From: Paracoccaceae bacterium
GTDB taxonomy: Bacteria; Pseudomonadota; Alphaproteobacteria; Rhodobacterales; Rhodobacteraceae
Assembly: GCA_028284605.1 (NCBI GenBank)
Contig: JANQRL010000010.1
Coordinates: forward strand, 57,152-121,151
Length of the DNA: 64,000 bases
Reading direction: 5' to 3'
The notes below the pieces were generated by a model, which saw only the letters and a program-made list of their open reading frames with translations, was not told the DNA's origin and ran no database searches. The stretch's first letter is position 1; each line of letters starts with the position of its first letter. Both the position numbers and the translations under genes were made by a program. This document shows positions 34,281-44,264 of the stretch, piece by piece.

Positions 34281-34303
34281 GAGTATTTTTGGCCAAATGA
34301 AGG
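34281..34303 (+). repeat. Dispersed motif GAGTATTTTT/GGCCAAATGAAG, copy 3
   Basis: It lies 52 bases after the TGTCGAGG that abuts the right end of the IS630 element. Layout and orientation match copy 1 downstream of tRNA-Asp. Confidence 0.8.
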
Positions 34304-34473
34304 CCGGACCGGTCTTCTTCATCAGGCGTTAACCCTGACAGGGCATCCGGGAGGGGCGGTACAGGCTGGAGAGCCGATGACCGCGCCAGGTGAAGCCCCG
34401 TCTCCGGTTCCGGGGGCGGGGTGACCCTCGGCTTCGGCTTGACCGGGGACGGGCGCGGGCGCAGCATGGGCTT

Positions 34474-35259
34474 ATGACCGAAACCTCGCCGGACGCGCCC
34501 GCCGCCTCGCCGCTGCCAGAGATCGGCCGGCTGACCCTGGCGGAGTTGCGGGCGGTGCTGGTCCAGGGTCTCTCCGATTTCCGTCGGGCGCCGCAATTCG
34601 GGCTCTTCTTCAGCGCGGTCTATGTGCTCGGCGGCTTCCTTATGGTCTGGCTCGGGGCCGGCCATGTGACCTGGACGCTCGCCACCTCGCTCGGCTTCCC
34701 GCTTGCCGCGCCCTTCGCCGCCGTCGGGCTCTATGAGGTGAGCCGCCGGCTGGAGACCGGGGAGCCGCTCGACTGGGGCGGGGTGCTCGGCGTGGTCTGG
34801 GCGGAACGGGGCCGGCAGATCCCCTGGATGGGGGCGATCATCGTGATCTACTTCCTGTTCTGGACGTTTCTCGCCCACATGATCTTCGCCCTCTTCATGG
34901 GGCTGACGACGCTGACCAACATCTCCGAGAGCTGGGACGTGTTCCTGACGCCGACCGGGCTGACGATGATCGCGGTGGAGATCGTGGTGGGCGGGGCGCT
35001 GGCCTTTCTGCTCTTCTCGCTCACGGTGGTGAGCCTGCCGCTTCTGCTGGAGAAAGAGGTCGATTTCGTCTCCGCGATGATCCTGAGCTTTCGCACGGTG
35101 CAGCAGAATCTTGGCGTCATGCTGGTCTGGGCTTTCCTGATCGCGGTGCTGACGCTGCTGGCGCTGCTGCCCTGGTTCCTTGGGCTGATGGTGGTGCTGC
35201 CGGTGCTGGGCCATGCCACCTGGCACCTCTACCGCCGCGCGCTTTACGCGCCGGTCTGA
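34474..35259 (+). CDS. DUF2189-family integral membrane protein
   Basis: This 261-residue protein has about six membrane spans, starting after a polar N-terminus (MTETSPDAPAASPLPEIGRLT). Matching features of DUF2189 are LRAVLVQGLSDFRRAPQFGLFFSAVYVLGG near the start and FVSAMILSFRTVQQNLGVMLVWAF near the end. The function of the family is unknown. ATG 34474 is chosen over an upstream in-frame ATG because the extension is arginine-rich and lacks homology features. Its last 16 bases overlap the 3' end of the converging MFS gene. Confidence 0.85.
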   Translation: MTETSPDAPAASPLPEIGRLTLAELRAVLVQGLSDFRRAPQFGLFFSAVYVLGGFLMVWLGAGHVTWTLATSLGFPLAAPFAAVGLYEVSRRLETGEPLDWGGVLGVVWAERGRQIPWMGAIIVIYFLFWTFLAHMIFALFMGLTTLTNISESWDVFLTPTGLTMIAVEIVVGGALAFLLFSLTVVSLPLLLEKEVDFVSAMILSFRTVQQNLGVMLVWAFLIAVLTLLALLPWFLGLMVVLPVLGHATWHLYRRALYAPV

Positions 35260-36764
35260 GGTTCGGCAGGCGGTTCGGGGGCCGGCGGCAGGCGGATCGC
35301 CAGGGCCGCGAGCAGCGCCCCGAAGGCCGCGAGCCCCGCGGCGATCCGGGCGATGGTGGCGAAGGCGGCGGTCATCGCGGCGTCATGGCCCTCTGTGGTA
35401 GAGGCGATCCCGTAACTCGCGAGCCCGCCCTGGGACGCGTAGACCAGAGCCGCCACCGAGCCCATGGCGGCCACCGCGATCAGCCCTGCGATCCGCGCCA
35501 TGGCGTTGTTGACGCCAGACGCCACGCCGGTCTGGTCGTCGCGCACCGCGGCCATCACGGCGGTGGAGACCGGGGCCACCACCATCGCCATGCCGAAGCC
35601 CAGGAGCATCATCGGCGGCAGGACCCCGGTCCAGAAGGCCCGGGTCGCCACGGAAAAGGAGAGCCAGAGATAGGCCGTGGCGACCAGAAACGCCCCGCCC
35701 GCGATCACCGGGCCCGGCCCGATCCGGTCTGCCAGCCTTCCGAACCTTGTGGAGAGCAGCGCGATGAACCCGGCAATGGGCGCGAAGGCGAATGTGGTCT
35801 CGATCTCGGAGACGCCCCAGCCGGCGATCACCAGCATCGGCAGGTAGAAGAGGATCGCCGAGAGCCCGAAATAGAGCGCGAAAGTGGCGGCATTGGCGGC
35901 CGAGAAGGTGGCGCTGCGGAAGAGGCCCAGGGGCATCATCGGGGCGGAGGTGCGGTGCTCGCGCCAGAGGAAGGCGGCGAGAATGCCGGCGCCCGCACCG
36001 GCGACCCAGAGCGCGGCGGGCGAGACGTGACCGCCCTCGGCATGGGCGAGCGCCCAGGCCAGCGCGCCGAGGCCGAGCGTGGCCAGCACCGCGCCGGGCA
36101 GGTCGATGGGCGCGCCGGGGCGGGCGGTGTCGCGGTCGATCCCGCGCCGCACGAGCCAGAGCGCGATGAGACCCAGGGGCAGGTTGATCGCGAAGATGAA
36201 GCGCCACATCTCCGGCCCGCCGAGGGTCAGGGCCAGCCCGCCGATCACCGGGCCGAGCGCAGTGGTGAAGGCCGAAGCCCCGGCCCAGAGCCCGATGGCG
36301 CGGCCCCGGATCTCGCGCGGATAGGCCCGGCTGACGATCGCAAGGGAGCCCGGCACCATCAGGGCGGCGCCGATCCCCTGGGCGAGGCGCGCCAGGATCA
36401 GGATGTCGGGCGAGGGGGCCAGGGCGCAGATCAGCGAGGTCACGATGAAGAGCCCGATCCCGAGGGAGAACACCCGGCCCAGCCCGAACCGGTCGCCGAA
36501 GGCGCCGCCGGCGAGGATCAGAGCGGCGAGCGTGACCATGTAGCCGTTGTTGATCCAGGTCGCCTCGCCGAGCGTCGCGCCGAGGCTCTCGCGGATCGCC
36601 GGCATCGCGATGGAGACCACGGTGCCGTCGATGAAGCCCATGGCGGAGGCGAGGATGGCGGCGAAGAGGATCAGGGGCCGGCGTTCGGGCCGGACGAAGT
36701 CGGGAACGTAAACGGGCCTCGCCTTGCCCGGCGAGGCCCTGTCGTCAGAGCGGTTATCCGCCAA
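35244..36764 (-). CDS. DHA2-type MFS transporter (EmrB/QacA-like, 14 spans)
   Basis: This 506-residue exporter belongs to the drug:H+ antiporter-2 group. It shows GFIDGTVVSIAMPAI in span 1, GDRFGLGRVFSLG in loop 2-3 and the antiporter motif C region ALGPVIGGLALTLGG. About fourteen spans are predicted. The start is TTG 36764, three bases after the bactofilin stop, because no ATG or GTG occurs before the first span. It is the last gene of an M23-bactofilin-MFS operon and converges on the DUF2189 gene with a 16-base overlap. The substrate is unknown. Confidence 0.87.
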   Translation of the reverse strand: MADNRSDDRASPGKARPVYVPDFVRPERRPLILFAAILASAMGFIDGTVVSIAMPAIRESLGATLGEATWINNGYMVTLAALILAGGAFGDRFGLGRVFSLGIGLFIVTSLICALAPSPDILILARLAQGIGAALMVPGSLAIVSRAYPREIRGRAIGLWAGASAFTTALGPVIGGLALTLGGPEMWRFIFAINLPLGLIALWLVRRGIDRDTARPGAPIDLPGAVLATLGLGALAWALAHAEGGHVSPAALWVAGAGAGILAAFLWREHRTSAPMMPLGLFRSATFSAANAATFALYFGLSAILFYLPMLVIAGWGVSEIETTFAFAPIAGFIALLSTRFGRLADRIGPGPVIAGGAFLVATAYLWLSFSVATRAFWTGVLPPMMLLGFGMAMVVAPVSTAVMAAVRDDQTGVASGVNNAMARIAGLIAVAAMGSVAALVYASQGGLASYGIASTTEGHDAAMTAAFATIARIAAGLAAFGALLAALAIRLPPAPEPPAEPQTGA

Positions 36765-36767
36765 GGA

Positions 36768-37295
36768 TCAGTCGGCGGCCTTTGCCGGGGCGGCCTGGGC
36801 CTTGGGGGCGGGCGCCGGAGCCGGGGCGGGGGTCGCAGGCGCGGGCTTGCCGCTGCCGCCGCTCAGGGGATCGTCCTGGCGCTGCACGGAGCCTTCGAAA
36901 TGGGCGCCGCTTTCGATGGCGATGGTCTTGTGGATGATATCACCCTCGACCCGGGCGGTGGAGGTCAGGCGGACCTTCAGCCCCCGCACCCGGCCCACCA
37001 CACGGCCATGAACCACGACATCGTCGGCGATGCACTCGCCCTTGACCGTCGCGCCCTCGCCGATGGTCAGCAGATGCGCGCGGATATCGCCGTCGACCTG
37101 GCCTTCGATATTGATATCGCCGGAGGTCTTCAGATTACCGGTGATATGCAGATCGGCCGAGAGAGACGAGGCGGGGGGCTTGGCCTTCGGTGTCGAGGGC
37201 TTGAATTCGGGGGTCGTGCTGGCAGGCTTGGCGGCGTCCGGGGCCGGCTCGGAAGAGGTCGTGCCGGGCTCGTTGATCTTGCTCTTAGAAAACAT
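36768..37295 (-). CDS. Bactofilin, polymer-forming cytoskeletal protein
   Basis: This 175-residue protein has the central bactofilin beta-helix (SADLHITGNLKTSGDINIEG, then GDIRAHLLTIGEGATVKG and further repeats) at about residues 46-140, flanked by Pro/Ala/Lys-rich tails. Bactofilins self-assemble and position cell-wall enzymes. The preceding gene encodes an M23 peptidase with an 11-base overlap, a pairing known from Hyphomonas, Caulobacter-type and Helicobacter systems. It probably recruits that enzyme. Confidence 0.93.
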   Translation of the reverse strand: MFSKSKINEPGTTSSEPAPDAAKPASTTPEFKPSTPKAKPPASSLSADLHITGNLKTSGDINIEGQVDGDIRAHLLTIGEGATVKGECIADDVVVHGRVVGRVRGLKVRLTSTARVEGDIIHKTIAIESGAHFEGSVQRQDDPLSGGSGKPAPATPAPAPAPAPKAQAAPAKAAD

Positions 37296-38625
37296 CTTGT
37301 CCAGCTCTTATGTAGATCATGGGGTTCACGGGCCGGCCGCCCACGCGCACTTCATAGTGCAGATGCGGGCCGGTCGACCGTCCGGAACTCCCCATATCAC
37401 CGATACGCTCCCCGCGCGAGACCCTTTGTCCGACCTGAACCCGGATCCGGTTGAGATGGGCGTAGCGGGTTTCGATGCCAAACTCGTGCTGGATCTTGAT
37501 CAGCCTTCCGTAGCCGGAAGACCAGCTGGCATGGGTGACGACGCCGTCGGCGGTCGAATAGATCGGCGTGCCGACCGGGGCGGCGAAATCGGTGCCGTTA
37601 TGCATCCGGCCCCAGCGCATGCCGAAACCGGAGGTATAGCGGAAGCTCGATTTGACGGGGATGTCGAAGGGCGCGCGCTCGGCGGCGATCCGGTAGAGGT
37701 TGATCCGGTCCATCGCGTCGAGGATGCGATTGGCGCGTTCGGCATCGGGGTCCGGCCCGCCGCCCTTCGTCGAGAATTGCAGCGGCGTCAGCGGCCCGCC
37801 GGTGCCGGAATAGCCGCGGCGCACCTGTTCGATGAGGCTGTCCGGGTTCATGCCCGCGGCGCGGAACATGTTGTCGAGGGGCTCCACCGAGACCAGCATC
37901 GCCTCTTCGAGCTGGCGGAAGATCTGGTCGTTCTTGTCCTGGAGCAGCCGCAATTCCAGCTCCATCTCGGCGGCGTGTTCGAGGGCATATGCAGCGTCAG
38001 AGGCGATCTGATCACGCTCGGCAGCGGTTTCGGCCAGGGCATTGGCGAGGATATCGACGGTACCCGACGCCTCGCCGCCGAGCCCGGCATCGGGCGCGCC
38101 GTCGCCGTTCTCGTCGAGTTGCGCCATCAGCGTGTCGAGCTCGTCGCGCACCGCCTCGCGCTCGGACATGGTGCGGCGCAGGGTGGACTGGATGATCTCG
38201 ATGCCGGTTTCCAGTTCGCGCACCCGGGTTTGGTTGGCGAGAAGCTGCGATTGCAGGTCCGAGGCATGTTCGAGGGCCTTGGAGAACCGCTCCTGGGCCG
38301 CCACCGCTTCCGTCGCGCGCATGTCGCGTTCCGCGGACAGGACGCTGAGGCGCTCCTCGTAGATGAGCTGGTCGCGCTGCGCCTGGGCGCGGAAATTGCC
38401 CGCACCGATCGAGTCCATCAGGAGGATCGCGGTGGCGATGATGGTCCAGGCGATGACCAGGGAGCCGCCGATCCAGGCGGCGAGCTGGGTTTCGGGCTTG
38501 AGCCGGATGAAGCGGGTCTGGTCCGTCGACCGGATGAAGAGTCGCTTCTCGGGAAAGCGCTTCTCGAGCGCCAGATGGAGCCTGCTGATCAGTCCTGACT
38601 GCACCGGCCGCGTCCCGTCCCGCAT
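37285..38625 (-). CDS. M23-family (LytM) metallopeptidase with coiled coil
   Basis: This 446-residue membrane-anchored protein has a cytoplasmic N-terminus of about 47 residues, one membrane helix (residues 48-70), a coiled coil at roughly 80-230 and a LytM domain at 330-446. The zinc ligands are seen in HNGTDFAAP and PHLHYEV. It is expected to trim or activate peptidoglycan hydrolysis in the periplasm, with its cytoplasmic tail touching bactofilin. ATG 38625 is preferred; an in-frame start at 38733 would add 36 residues without family features. The stop overlaps the bactofilin start. Confidence 0.87.
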   Translation of the reverse strand: MRDGTRPVQSGLISRLHLALEKRFPEKRLFIRSTDQTRFIRLKPETQLAAWIGGSLVIAWTIIATAILLMDSIGAGNFRAQAQRDQLIYEERLSVLSAERDMRATEAVAAQERFSKALEHASDLQSQLLANQTRVRELETGIEIIQSTLRRTMSEREAVRDELDTLMAQLDENGDGAPDAGLGGEASGTVDILANALAETAAERDQIASDAAYALEHAAEMELELRLLQDKNDQIFRQLEEAMLVSVEPLDNMFRAAGMNPDSLIEQVRRGYSGTGGPLTPLQFSTKGGGPDPDAERANRILDAMDRINLYRIAAERAPFDIPVKSSFRYTSGFGMRWGRMHNGTDFAAPVGTPIYSTADGVVTHASWSSGYGRLIKIQHEFGIETRYAHLNRIRVQVGQRVSRGERIGDMGSSGRSTGPHLHYEVRVGGRPVNPMIYIRAGQDVF

Positions 38626-38936
38626 CAATTGGCCCCATCCCCCAGGATGTGCGGGACCGTCAGCAAAGCCGATACCGGCGGGGGGCTTGTGCTGCAAGGA
38701 ATTTGAACGAAATCGGGCGTTTCCGCCGTTCAACTGCTATCGATGAGCAAGATTCCGCCGATCCCGGAGACCCGGTCCGGCAAGCGGAGCGGGCCGCACG
38801 CACCTTCGGTTCGAGCTGCGCGCGCGCTGGCCGAGCTCTGACCGCGGCCTTGTCTTGGACCTCGGTCAGCCGCCGGGCGCGTGCCGAATTTCCCCGAAAT
38901 TCGTCGACGATTTCTCCACGAGAAATCGCCCGCCGC
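38626..38936. other. 311-base gap upstream of the M23 gene, with one palindrome pair
   Basis: No gene is supported. The M23 gene reads leftward from 38625, and the peroxiredoxin gene ends at 38937 on the same strand. The gap therefore holds the M23/bactofilin promoter and the peroxiredoxin terminator, the latter probably the palindrome pair at 38885-38928. No sigma-70 box stands out. Confidence 0.5.
38885..38928. repeat. Paired palindrome element F
   Basis: 38885-38903 has arms CGAATTT/AAATTCG around CCCCG. After TCGA, 38908-38928 has arms CGATTTCT/AGAAATCG around CCACG. It lies 8 bases after the peroxiredoxin stop and could serve as its terminator. Confidence 0.75.
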
Positions 38937-39410
38937 TCAGAGCGCGCGCACCGCCTCCAGCACCGCCTCGGCATGTCCCGGCACCTTCACCTTGCGCCAA
39001 ACCTCGGCGATCCTGCCGTCCCCGTCGATCAGGAAGGTGGCGCGTTCGATCCCCATATAGGTCTTGCCGTACATGCTCTTCTCGACCCAGACGCCGTAGC
39101 GTTCGCAGACATCGCCCTCTTCGTCGCTCAGCAGCGCGATCTTCAGCCCGTGCTTGGCCACGAATTTCTCGTGCTTGGCCACGCTGTCCTTGCTGACCCC
39201 GAGCACGGTGGCGCCGGCGGCCGTGAAGTCATCCAGAAGCCCGGTGAAGGCGATGGCCTCCTTCGTGCAGCCCGACGTGTCGTCGCGCGGATAGAAATAA
39301 AGCACCACCGGCCCGCCCTTCAGATCGGCGAGCGAGACGGTCTCGCCACCATCGCGAGGCAGGGTGACGTCGGGGGCGGGGCTGCCGGGTTCGAGGGCGG
39401 TGGGGCTCAT
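38937..39410 (-). CDS. bcp: Thioredoxin-dependent peroxiredoxin (Bcp/PrxQ type)
   Basis: This 157-residue cytosolic peroxidase reduces H2O2 and alkyl hydroperoxides using thioredoxin. The peroxidatic site is DDTSGCTKEA (around Cys48), and a second cysteine occurs in GDVCERYGVW. The fold elements VVLYFYPRD and MGIERATFLID are typical of the Bcp subfamily. ATG 39410 is divergent from the AsmA-like gene. It is followed by palindrome pair F. Confidence 0.92.
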   Translation of the reverse strand: MSPTALEPGSPAPDVTLPRDGGETVSLADLKGGPVVLYFYPRDDTSGCTKEAIAFTGLLDDFTAAGATVLGVSKDSVAKHEKFVAKHGLKIALLSDEEGDVCERYGVWVEKSMYGKTYMGIERATFLIDGDGRIAEVWRKVKVPGHAEAVLEAVRAL

Positions 39411-39494
39411 GATCGGGTCCTCTGCAATGTGATGCGCTTTGAGGTTCCGTTTTAGAGCGCGGGCCGCGAAGATAAAGCGAGGAGCAGGCAGAGA

Positions 39495-42400
39495 ATGACC
39501 GAGACGGAAGAGGCAGAGCCGGTCCCAGAAGAGGCAGAGCCGGCCCGCGAGAGGCCGCGCCGGAGCGGGTGGCGGATGCTTGGCCGTGCCGGGCTCGCGC
39601 TGATCGGCGCTCCCTTCGTCTTTGCGCTCATCGCCGCGCTGATCCTCATCGGCCGCGAGGTCACCGCACCAAGCTGGGTCACCGACGCGGTGGAGACCCG
39701 GGCGGGGGCTCTCCTCGACGGCGGCGCGCTCAGCTTCGACGATATCCACCTGACCCTCGGCGGCGACCTGCATCCCCGGGTCCGGCTTTCCGGCGCGGTC
39801 CTGAGTGACCGGGACGGTACGGTGCTCCTGAAGGTGCCCGAGGCCGAGGGGCTGATCTCGCCCCGGGGTCTCCTGCAGGGCGAGGTTCTGGCGCAGGAGA
39901 TCACGCTCACCGGTGCCCAGATTACCCTCAGGCGTGAGACCGACGGGGCCCTCGCCGTGGCCCTGGGCGGGGCGGCGGAGATCGAGGGCGCACCGGATTT
40001 CCCGACCCTTCTGGAGCGGATCGAGGGCCTCCTGGCGCGCCCGGAACTCGCGGCGCTCGAGGACATTCGCGCCGAGGGGCTGATCGTGAACTACACCGAC
40101 GGCCGAGCGCGGCGGTCCTGGACCGTCGATGGCGGGCGGCTGGCGATCGATCTGCGCGGCGGGCGGACCCAGATGCGCGCCGATCTGGCGCTGCTCTCGG
40201 GCCGCGCCTTCGTGACCACGCTCGCGATGAGCTACACCTCCGAGCGGGGCAGCGCCGCGGCGGAACTGGGGTTGACACTGCGCGATGCCGCCGCCGCCGA
40301 TCTTGCCACTCAATCGGCGGCGTTGAGCTGGCTGGCGGTCCTCGACGCGCCGCTCTCGGCCAATATGCGGGCCCGCACCGACCGGGACGGGGCGCTCACC
40401 GAGGTCTCCGCCGCGCTCCAGATCGGAGAGGGCGCGCTGCGCCCGACCGAGACCGCCCGACCCCTCGGCTTCGAGGCGGCGCAAGCCTATCTCGGCTTCG
40501 ACCCGGAGAGCGGCACACTGCGCTTCGACGAGATCACCGTCGAGAGCGATTGGGGCAGCCTGACCGGGCAGGGGCAGGCGTTTCTCCGCGACATGGTGGA
40601 CGGCTGGCCCGGCGCGCTGGTCGGCCAGTTCGCCTTCGACCGGATCACCACCAATCCCGGCGCGCTCTACGCCGAGCCCATCGAGATCGGCCATGCGGTG
40701 GTCGATCTGCGTCTCGTCCCCGATCCGTTCGCCCTCGATATCGGGCAGCTTCGATTGACCTCCTCGGGCAGCACGCTCGACGCGCGGGGCTCGGTGGCGG
40801 CGGGCCCCGACGGGTGGGCGGTGGCCCTCGATGCCGAGATCGATGAGATCGCGGTGGAGAAGGTCATGGCGCTTTGGCCCGAGAGCCTGCGGCCTAATAC
40901 CCGGGTCTGGTTCGCGCGGAACCTGCTCGGCGGTACGCTCTTCCGGGTCACCGGGGCGCTGCGCTCGGAGCCGGGGACCGATCCGGCGCGCGCCATCGGG
41001 TTCGAATACCGCGACGCCAATGTCCGCTTCCTGCGCACCATGCCGCCGATCGAGGCCGGGCAGGGCCACGCGGCCTGGGACGGGACCGAGTTCACCCTGG
41101 TGCTGGAAGAGGGTCATGTGGACGCGCCCTCGGGCGGGCGGATGGACCTGGGCGGATCGGTCTTCCACATCCCCGATATCCGGATACGGAACGCGCCCGC
41201 GACGGTGGCGCTGGCCATCGACAGTTCGGTGCAGGCGGCCTTGGCGATCCTCGATGCGCCGCCTTTCGAGTTCCTGACCAAGGCCGGGTTGCCGGTGGCG
41301 CTGGCCCAAGGGCAGGCGCGGATCACCGGCGCGATCAATCTGCCGCTGAAGCCCCGCATTCCGAGGGAAGAGATCGGCTTCGGCCTCGCCGCGCGGTTGT
41401 CGGAGGTGGAGAGCGACGTCATTGTCCGGGGCCGGCGGCTGACCGGGACCGATGTTCAGGTCATCGCGGACACGACCGGGATCAGCGTCAGCGGACCGAT
41501 GCAGGTCGGCACGGTGCCCATCGATGCGACCTGGCGGCAATCCTTCGTGCCCGGAGAGGGGGACCGGTCCGAGGTTCGCGGGGTCGCCGAGCTCTCGCCG
41601 GCCTTCCTCGACGAGTTCGGCATCGGCCTGCCGCCCGGGACGCTGCGTGGCTCTGGATTTGCCAATCTGGAGATCGACCTGGCCCGGGAGGAGACGCCGG
41701 TCATTCGCCTCAACTCCGATCTGCAAGGCGTCGCGCTCTCGATCCCCGCGCTCGGCTGGTCCCTGAGCACCGGGGGCTCCGGCACGCTGGAGGTGGCGGG
41801 GACCCTCGGCGAGACGCCCCGGATCGACCGGCTGAGCCTGGAGGCGCCGGGGCTCCGGGCCAACGGGCAGGTGACGCTGAACGCCGGCGGCGGGCTCGCC
41901 GAGGCCCGGTTCGAGCGGGTCCGGGCCGGGACCTGGCTCGATGCGCCGGTGACATTGGCGGGACGGGGCGCCGGACAGCCCCCGCGCGTGACCTTCGAGG
42001 GCGGGCGGCTCGACCTGCGCGGGCTGCCGGAGACCGGCGCGGGGGGCGGCGGACCGCTGCGGCTGGTCCTCAACCGGCTCCAGATCACGCGCGAGATCGC
42101 GCTCACCGATTTCGTGGGTGAGTTCACCCCCGGCGATGGCGGCGGGCTGAACGGGACCTTCATTGCCTGGGTCAACGGGCGCGGCGCGGTGGAGGGCACC
42201 TTGGTCCCGCGGGACGGACGCAGCGCCATGCGCCTCGTCAGCAATGATGCCGGCGCCGTGGTGAGCGCGGCCGGCTTCATGCCGAACGCGCTTGGCGGGC
42301 AGATGGACCTCACGCTGATCCCCGCCGGCGGGCCGGGCTCGTTCGACGGCGCGCTCCAGATTGCGAATATCCGGGTCCGCGATGCGCCGGCCCTGGCCTC

Positions 42401-42806
42401 GCTCCTCTCCGCGATCAGCGTCGTCGGGCTCCTGCAACAGTTCGACGGGCAGGGGCTGGCGTTTGACGATGTGGAGGCGAGGTTCCGCCTGACCCCGGAC
42501 CGGGTGATCGTCACGCAATCGAGCGCCGTGGGCGCCTCCCTTGGCATTTCGCTCGACGGCATCTACAGCCTCGCCGACCGCAGTATGGATTTTCAGGGTG
42601 TCGTGTCACCGTTCTACCTGATCAACGCCATCGGCTCCGTGCTGACCCGACCCGGCGAGGGGCTGATCGGGTTCAACTTCACGCTGACCGGTCCGCCGGG
42701 GCAGACCCGGGTGGCGGTCAATCCGCTCTCGGCGCTGACCCCGGGGATGTTCCGCGAGATTTTCCGCCGGCCGCCGCCGCAGGTGGGGCAGGGGGCCGGG
42801 CAGTGA
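39495..42806 (+). CDS. AsmA-like / YhdP-type giant envelope protein (DUF3971)
   Basis: This 1103-residue protein has one N-terminal membrane helix (around residues 30-52, [23 protein letters not shown]) followed by a very long beta-rich periplasmic body. The C-terminal AsmA_2-like region ([20 protein letters not shown], then [15 protein letters not shown]) is diagnostic, with DUF3971 features in the middle. Members such as YhdP and TamB form hydrophobic grooves that move phospholipids between the two membranes. It overlaps queA by four bases (GTGA), an unrelated gene in the same transcript. Confidence 0.85.
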   Translation: MTETEEAEPVPEEAEPARERPRRSGWRMLGRAGLALIGAPFVFALIAALILIGREVTAPSWVTDAVETRAGALLDGGALSFDDIHLTLGGDLHPRVRLSGAVLSDRDGTVLLKVPEAEGLISPRGLLQGEVLAQEITLTGAQITLRRETDGALAVALGGAAEIEGAPDFPTLLERIEGLLARPELAALEDIRAEGLIVNYTDGRARRSWTVDGGRLAIDLRGGRTQMRADLALLSGRAFVTTLAMSYTSERGSAAAELGLTLRDAAAADLATQSAALSWLAVLDAPLSANMRARTDRDGALTEVSAALQIGEGALRPTETARPLGFEAAQAYLGFDPESGTLRFDEITVESDWGSLTGQGQAFLRDMVDGWPGALVGQFAFDRITTNPGALYAEPIEIGHAVVDLRLVPDPFALDIGQLRLTSSGSTLDARGSVAAGPDGWAVALDAEIDEIAVEKVMALWPESLRPNTRVWFARNLLGGTLFRVTGALRSEPGTDPARAIGFEYRDANVRFLRTMPPIEAGQGHAAWDGTEFTLVLEEGHVDAPSGGRMDLGGSVFHIPDIRIRNAPATVALAIDSSVQAALAILDAPPFEFLTKAGLPVALAQGQARITGAINLPLKPRIPREEIGFGLAARLSEVESDVIVRGRRLTGTDVQVIADTTGISVSGPMQVGTVPIDATWRQSFVPGEGDRSEVRGVAELSPAFLDEFGIGLPPGTLRGSGFANLEIDLAREETPVIRLNSDLQGVALSIPALGWSLSTGGSGTLEVAGTLGETPRIDRLSLEAPGLRANGQVTLNAGGGLAEARFERVRAGTWLDAPVTLAGRGAGQPPRVTFEGGRLDLRGLPETGAGGGGPLRLVLNRLQITREIALTDFVGEFTPGDGGGLNGTFIAWVNGRGAVEGTLVPRDGRSAMRLVSNDAGAVVSAAGFMPNALGGQMDLTLIPAGGPGSFDGALQIANIRVRDAPALASLLSAISVVGLLQQFDGQGLAFDDVEARFRLTPDRVIVTQSSAVGASLGISLDGIYSLADRSMDFQGVVSPFYLINAIGSVLTRPGEGLIGFNFTLTGPPGQTRVAVNPLSALTPGMFREIFRRPPPQVGQGAGQ

Positions 42807-43855
42807 AGCTGTCCGATTTCGATTTCGACCTGCCGGAAGACCTGATCGCGACCCGGCCGGCGCGGCCGCGTTCCTCGGCGCGGCTCCTGCATGCCGAGGC
42901 CGGCGGGATCGCCGACCGACATGTGTTCGACCTGCCCGAGGTGCTGCGTCCCGGGGATCGGCTGATCCTGAACGACACGAAGGTGATCCCGGCGCGGCTC
43001 TTCGGCGAGCGGCGCCGCGAAGGCGCCGAAGGCGCGACCGCGGCGCGGATCGAGGTCACGCTGCTGGAGCCCCGCGCGGACGGGACCTGGGGGGCGCTGA
43101 TAAAGCCGCTGAGGAAGCTGCGGATCGGCGAAGAGGTCTTTTTTTCCAAAGACCTCACCGCCGAACTTCAAACGGTCGAGGACGGGCGGGGGCATCTGCG
43201 CTTCAACCTCACGGGCGAGGATTTCGATAGCGCTTTGGCCGAGGCCGGTGCCATGCCGCTGCCGCCCTATATCGCCGGCAAGCGCCCCGCCGACGAGGCC
43301 GACAAGACCGATTACCAGACCGTCTGGGCGAAGGCCCCCGGGGCGGTTGCGGCCCCCACGGCCTCGCTCCATTTCGACGATGCGTTGCTCGCGGCGCTGG
43401 CCGAGCGGGGCATCGGCATGACCCATGTCACGCTCCATGTCGGGGCCGGGACCTTCCTGCCGGTGAAGGTGGACGACATCTCCGAGCACCGGATGCATGC
43501 CGAATGGGGTGAGATCACGCCCGGGGCGGCGGCCGAGATCGCCGCGACCAAGGCCGCCGGCAACCGGGTGATCCCGGTCGGGACCACCGCCCTGCGCCTG
43601 ATCGAGAGCGCCGGGCGCGACGGCACGATCCGGCCCTGGCGGGGCGACACGGATATCTTCATCACGCCGGGTTTCGCGTTCCGCATCGCGGACGGGCTGA
43701 TGACCAACTTTCACCTGCCGAAGTCGACGCTGATGATGCTTGTGTCGGCGCTGATGGGGGTCGAGCGCATCCGGGATATCTACGCCCACGCCATCGCAGA
43801 GCGCTACCGGTTCTTCTCCTATGGGGACAGTTCGCTGCTGATCCCGGAGCGCTAG
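42803..43855 (+). CDS. queA: S-adenosylmethionine:tRNA ribosyltransferase-isomerase
   Basis: This 350-residue enzyme converts preQ1-34 in tRNA to epoxyqueuosine using the ribosyl group of SAM. The sequence shows [76 protein letters not shown] and [16 protein letters not shown]. It starts with GTG 42803, overlapping the stop of the AsmA-like gene. It acts directly after Tgt, which is encoded 32 kb away. Confidence 0.96.
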   Translation: MKLSDFDFDLPEDLIATRPARPRSSARLLHAEAGGIADRHVFDLPEVLRPGDRLILNDTKVIPARLFGERRREGAEGATAARIEVTLLEPRADGTWGALIKPLRKLRIGEEVFFSKDLTAELQTVEDGRGHLRFNLTGEDFDSALAEAGAMPLPPYIAGKRPADEADKTDYQTVWAKAPGAVAAPTASLHFDDALLAALAERGIGMTHVTLHVGAGTFLPVKVDDISEHRMHAEWGEITPGAAAEIAATKAAGNRVIPVGTTALRLIESAGRDGTIRPWRGDTDIFITPGFAFRIADGLMTNFHLPKSTLMMLVSALMGVERIRDIYAHAIAERYRFFSYGDSSLLIPER

Positions 43856-44264
43856 ACCACCCAGACTTCCCCCTTCTTCTCCACGGGCCCTTCTCCTTTC
43901 CCGCCCGGAATCAAGCCGAAGGCGCCGGGGTCGTCATTGGTTGCGGTCGTCCGTTGAGGCGCCATTGGTCCGAGCCCAATGGACGACGGTCCGAGCGACC
44001 AATGACGACGACAGACCGTCCGGGCGGGCTGGCGATTGGGTGACGCTGGGTACGTAGCTCGGAGCATGGGAAGTGCTTGGCTGGCATAAAGCGCTGTAGC
44101 TCAAAGTCAGGATCGCCAGCCCCCGGTCTGTCGATGCCCGGCGCGTCGCGTCCGCTTTGTCAGCCAACCGGAAAACGACACCGGCCTGTCGCATCGCGCG
44201 AAGACACTCCCCCACGGCCCGGCGCAGGCTGGACCGGCATGTCGGACGAAAGAGGCGGCGGGCG
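43856..44264. other. 409-base gap with a large nested inverted repeat
   Basis: Short frames exist on both strands but lack family features. The region between queA and the MFS gene holds an extended dyad at 43930-44009 (listed separately). No clear promoter is recognised for the MFS gene downstream. Confidence 0.5.
43930..44009. repeat. 80-base nested inverted repeat
   Basis: The outer arms GTCGTCATTGGT (43930-43941) and ACCAATGACGAC (43998-44009) are perfect. Inner arms CCATTGG (43962-43968) and CCAATGG (43976-43982) form a central hairpin. GTCGTCC (43946-43952) can alternatively pair with GGACGAC (43981-43987). CATTGG or its complement occurs four times. Confidence 0.85.

Noticed and set aside
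38937..42518. Antisense frame over the AsmA-like gene, continuous with the peroxiredoxin frame
   Set aside because: Only the last 157 residues (38937-39410) are a real protein with its own start. The rest is antisense to a well-supported 1,103-residue gene.
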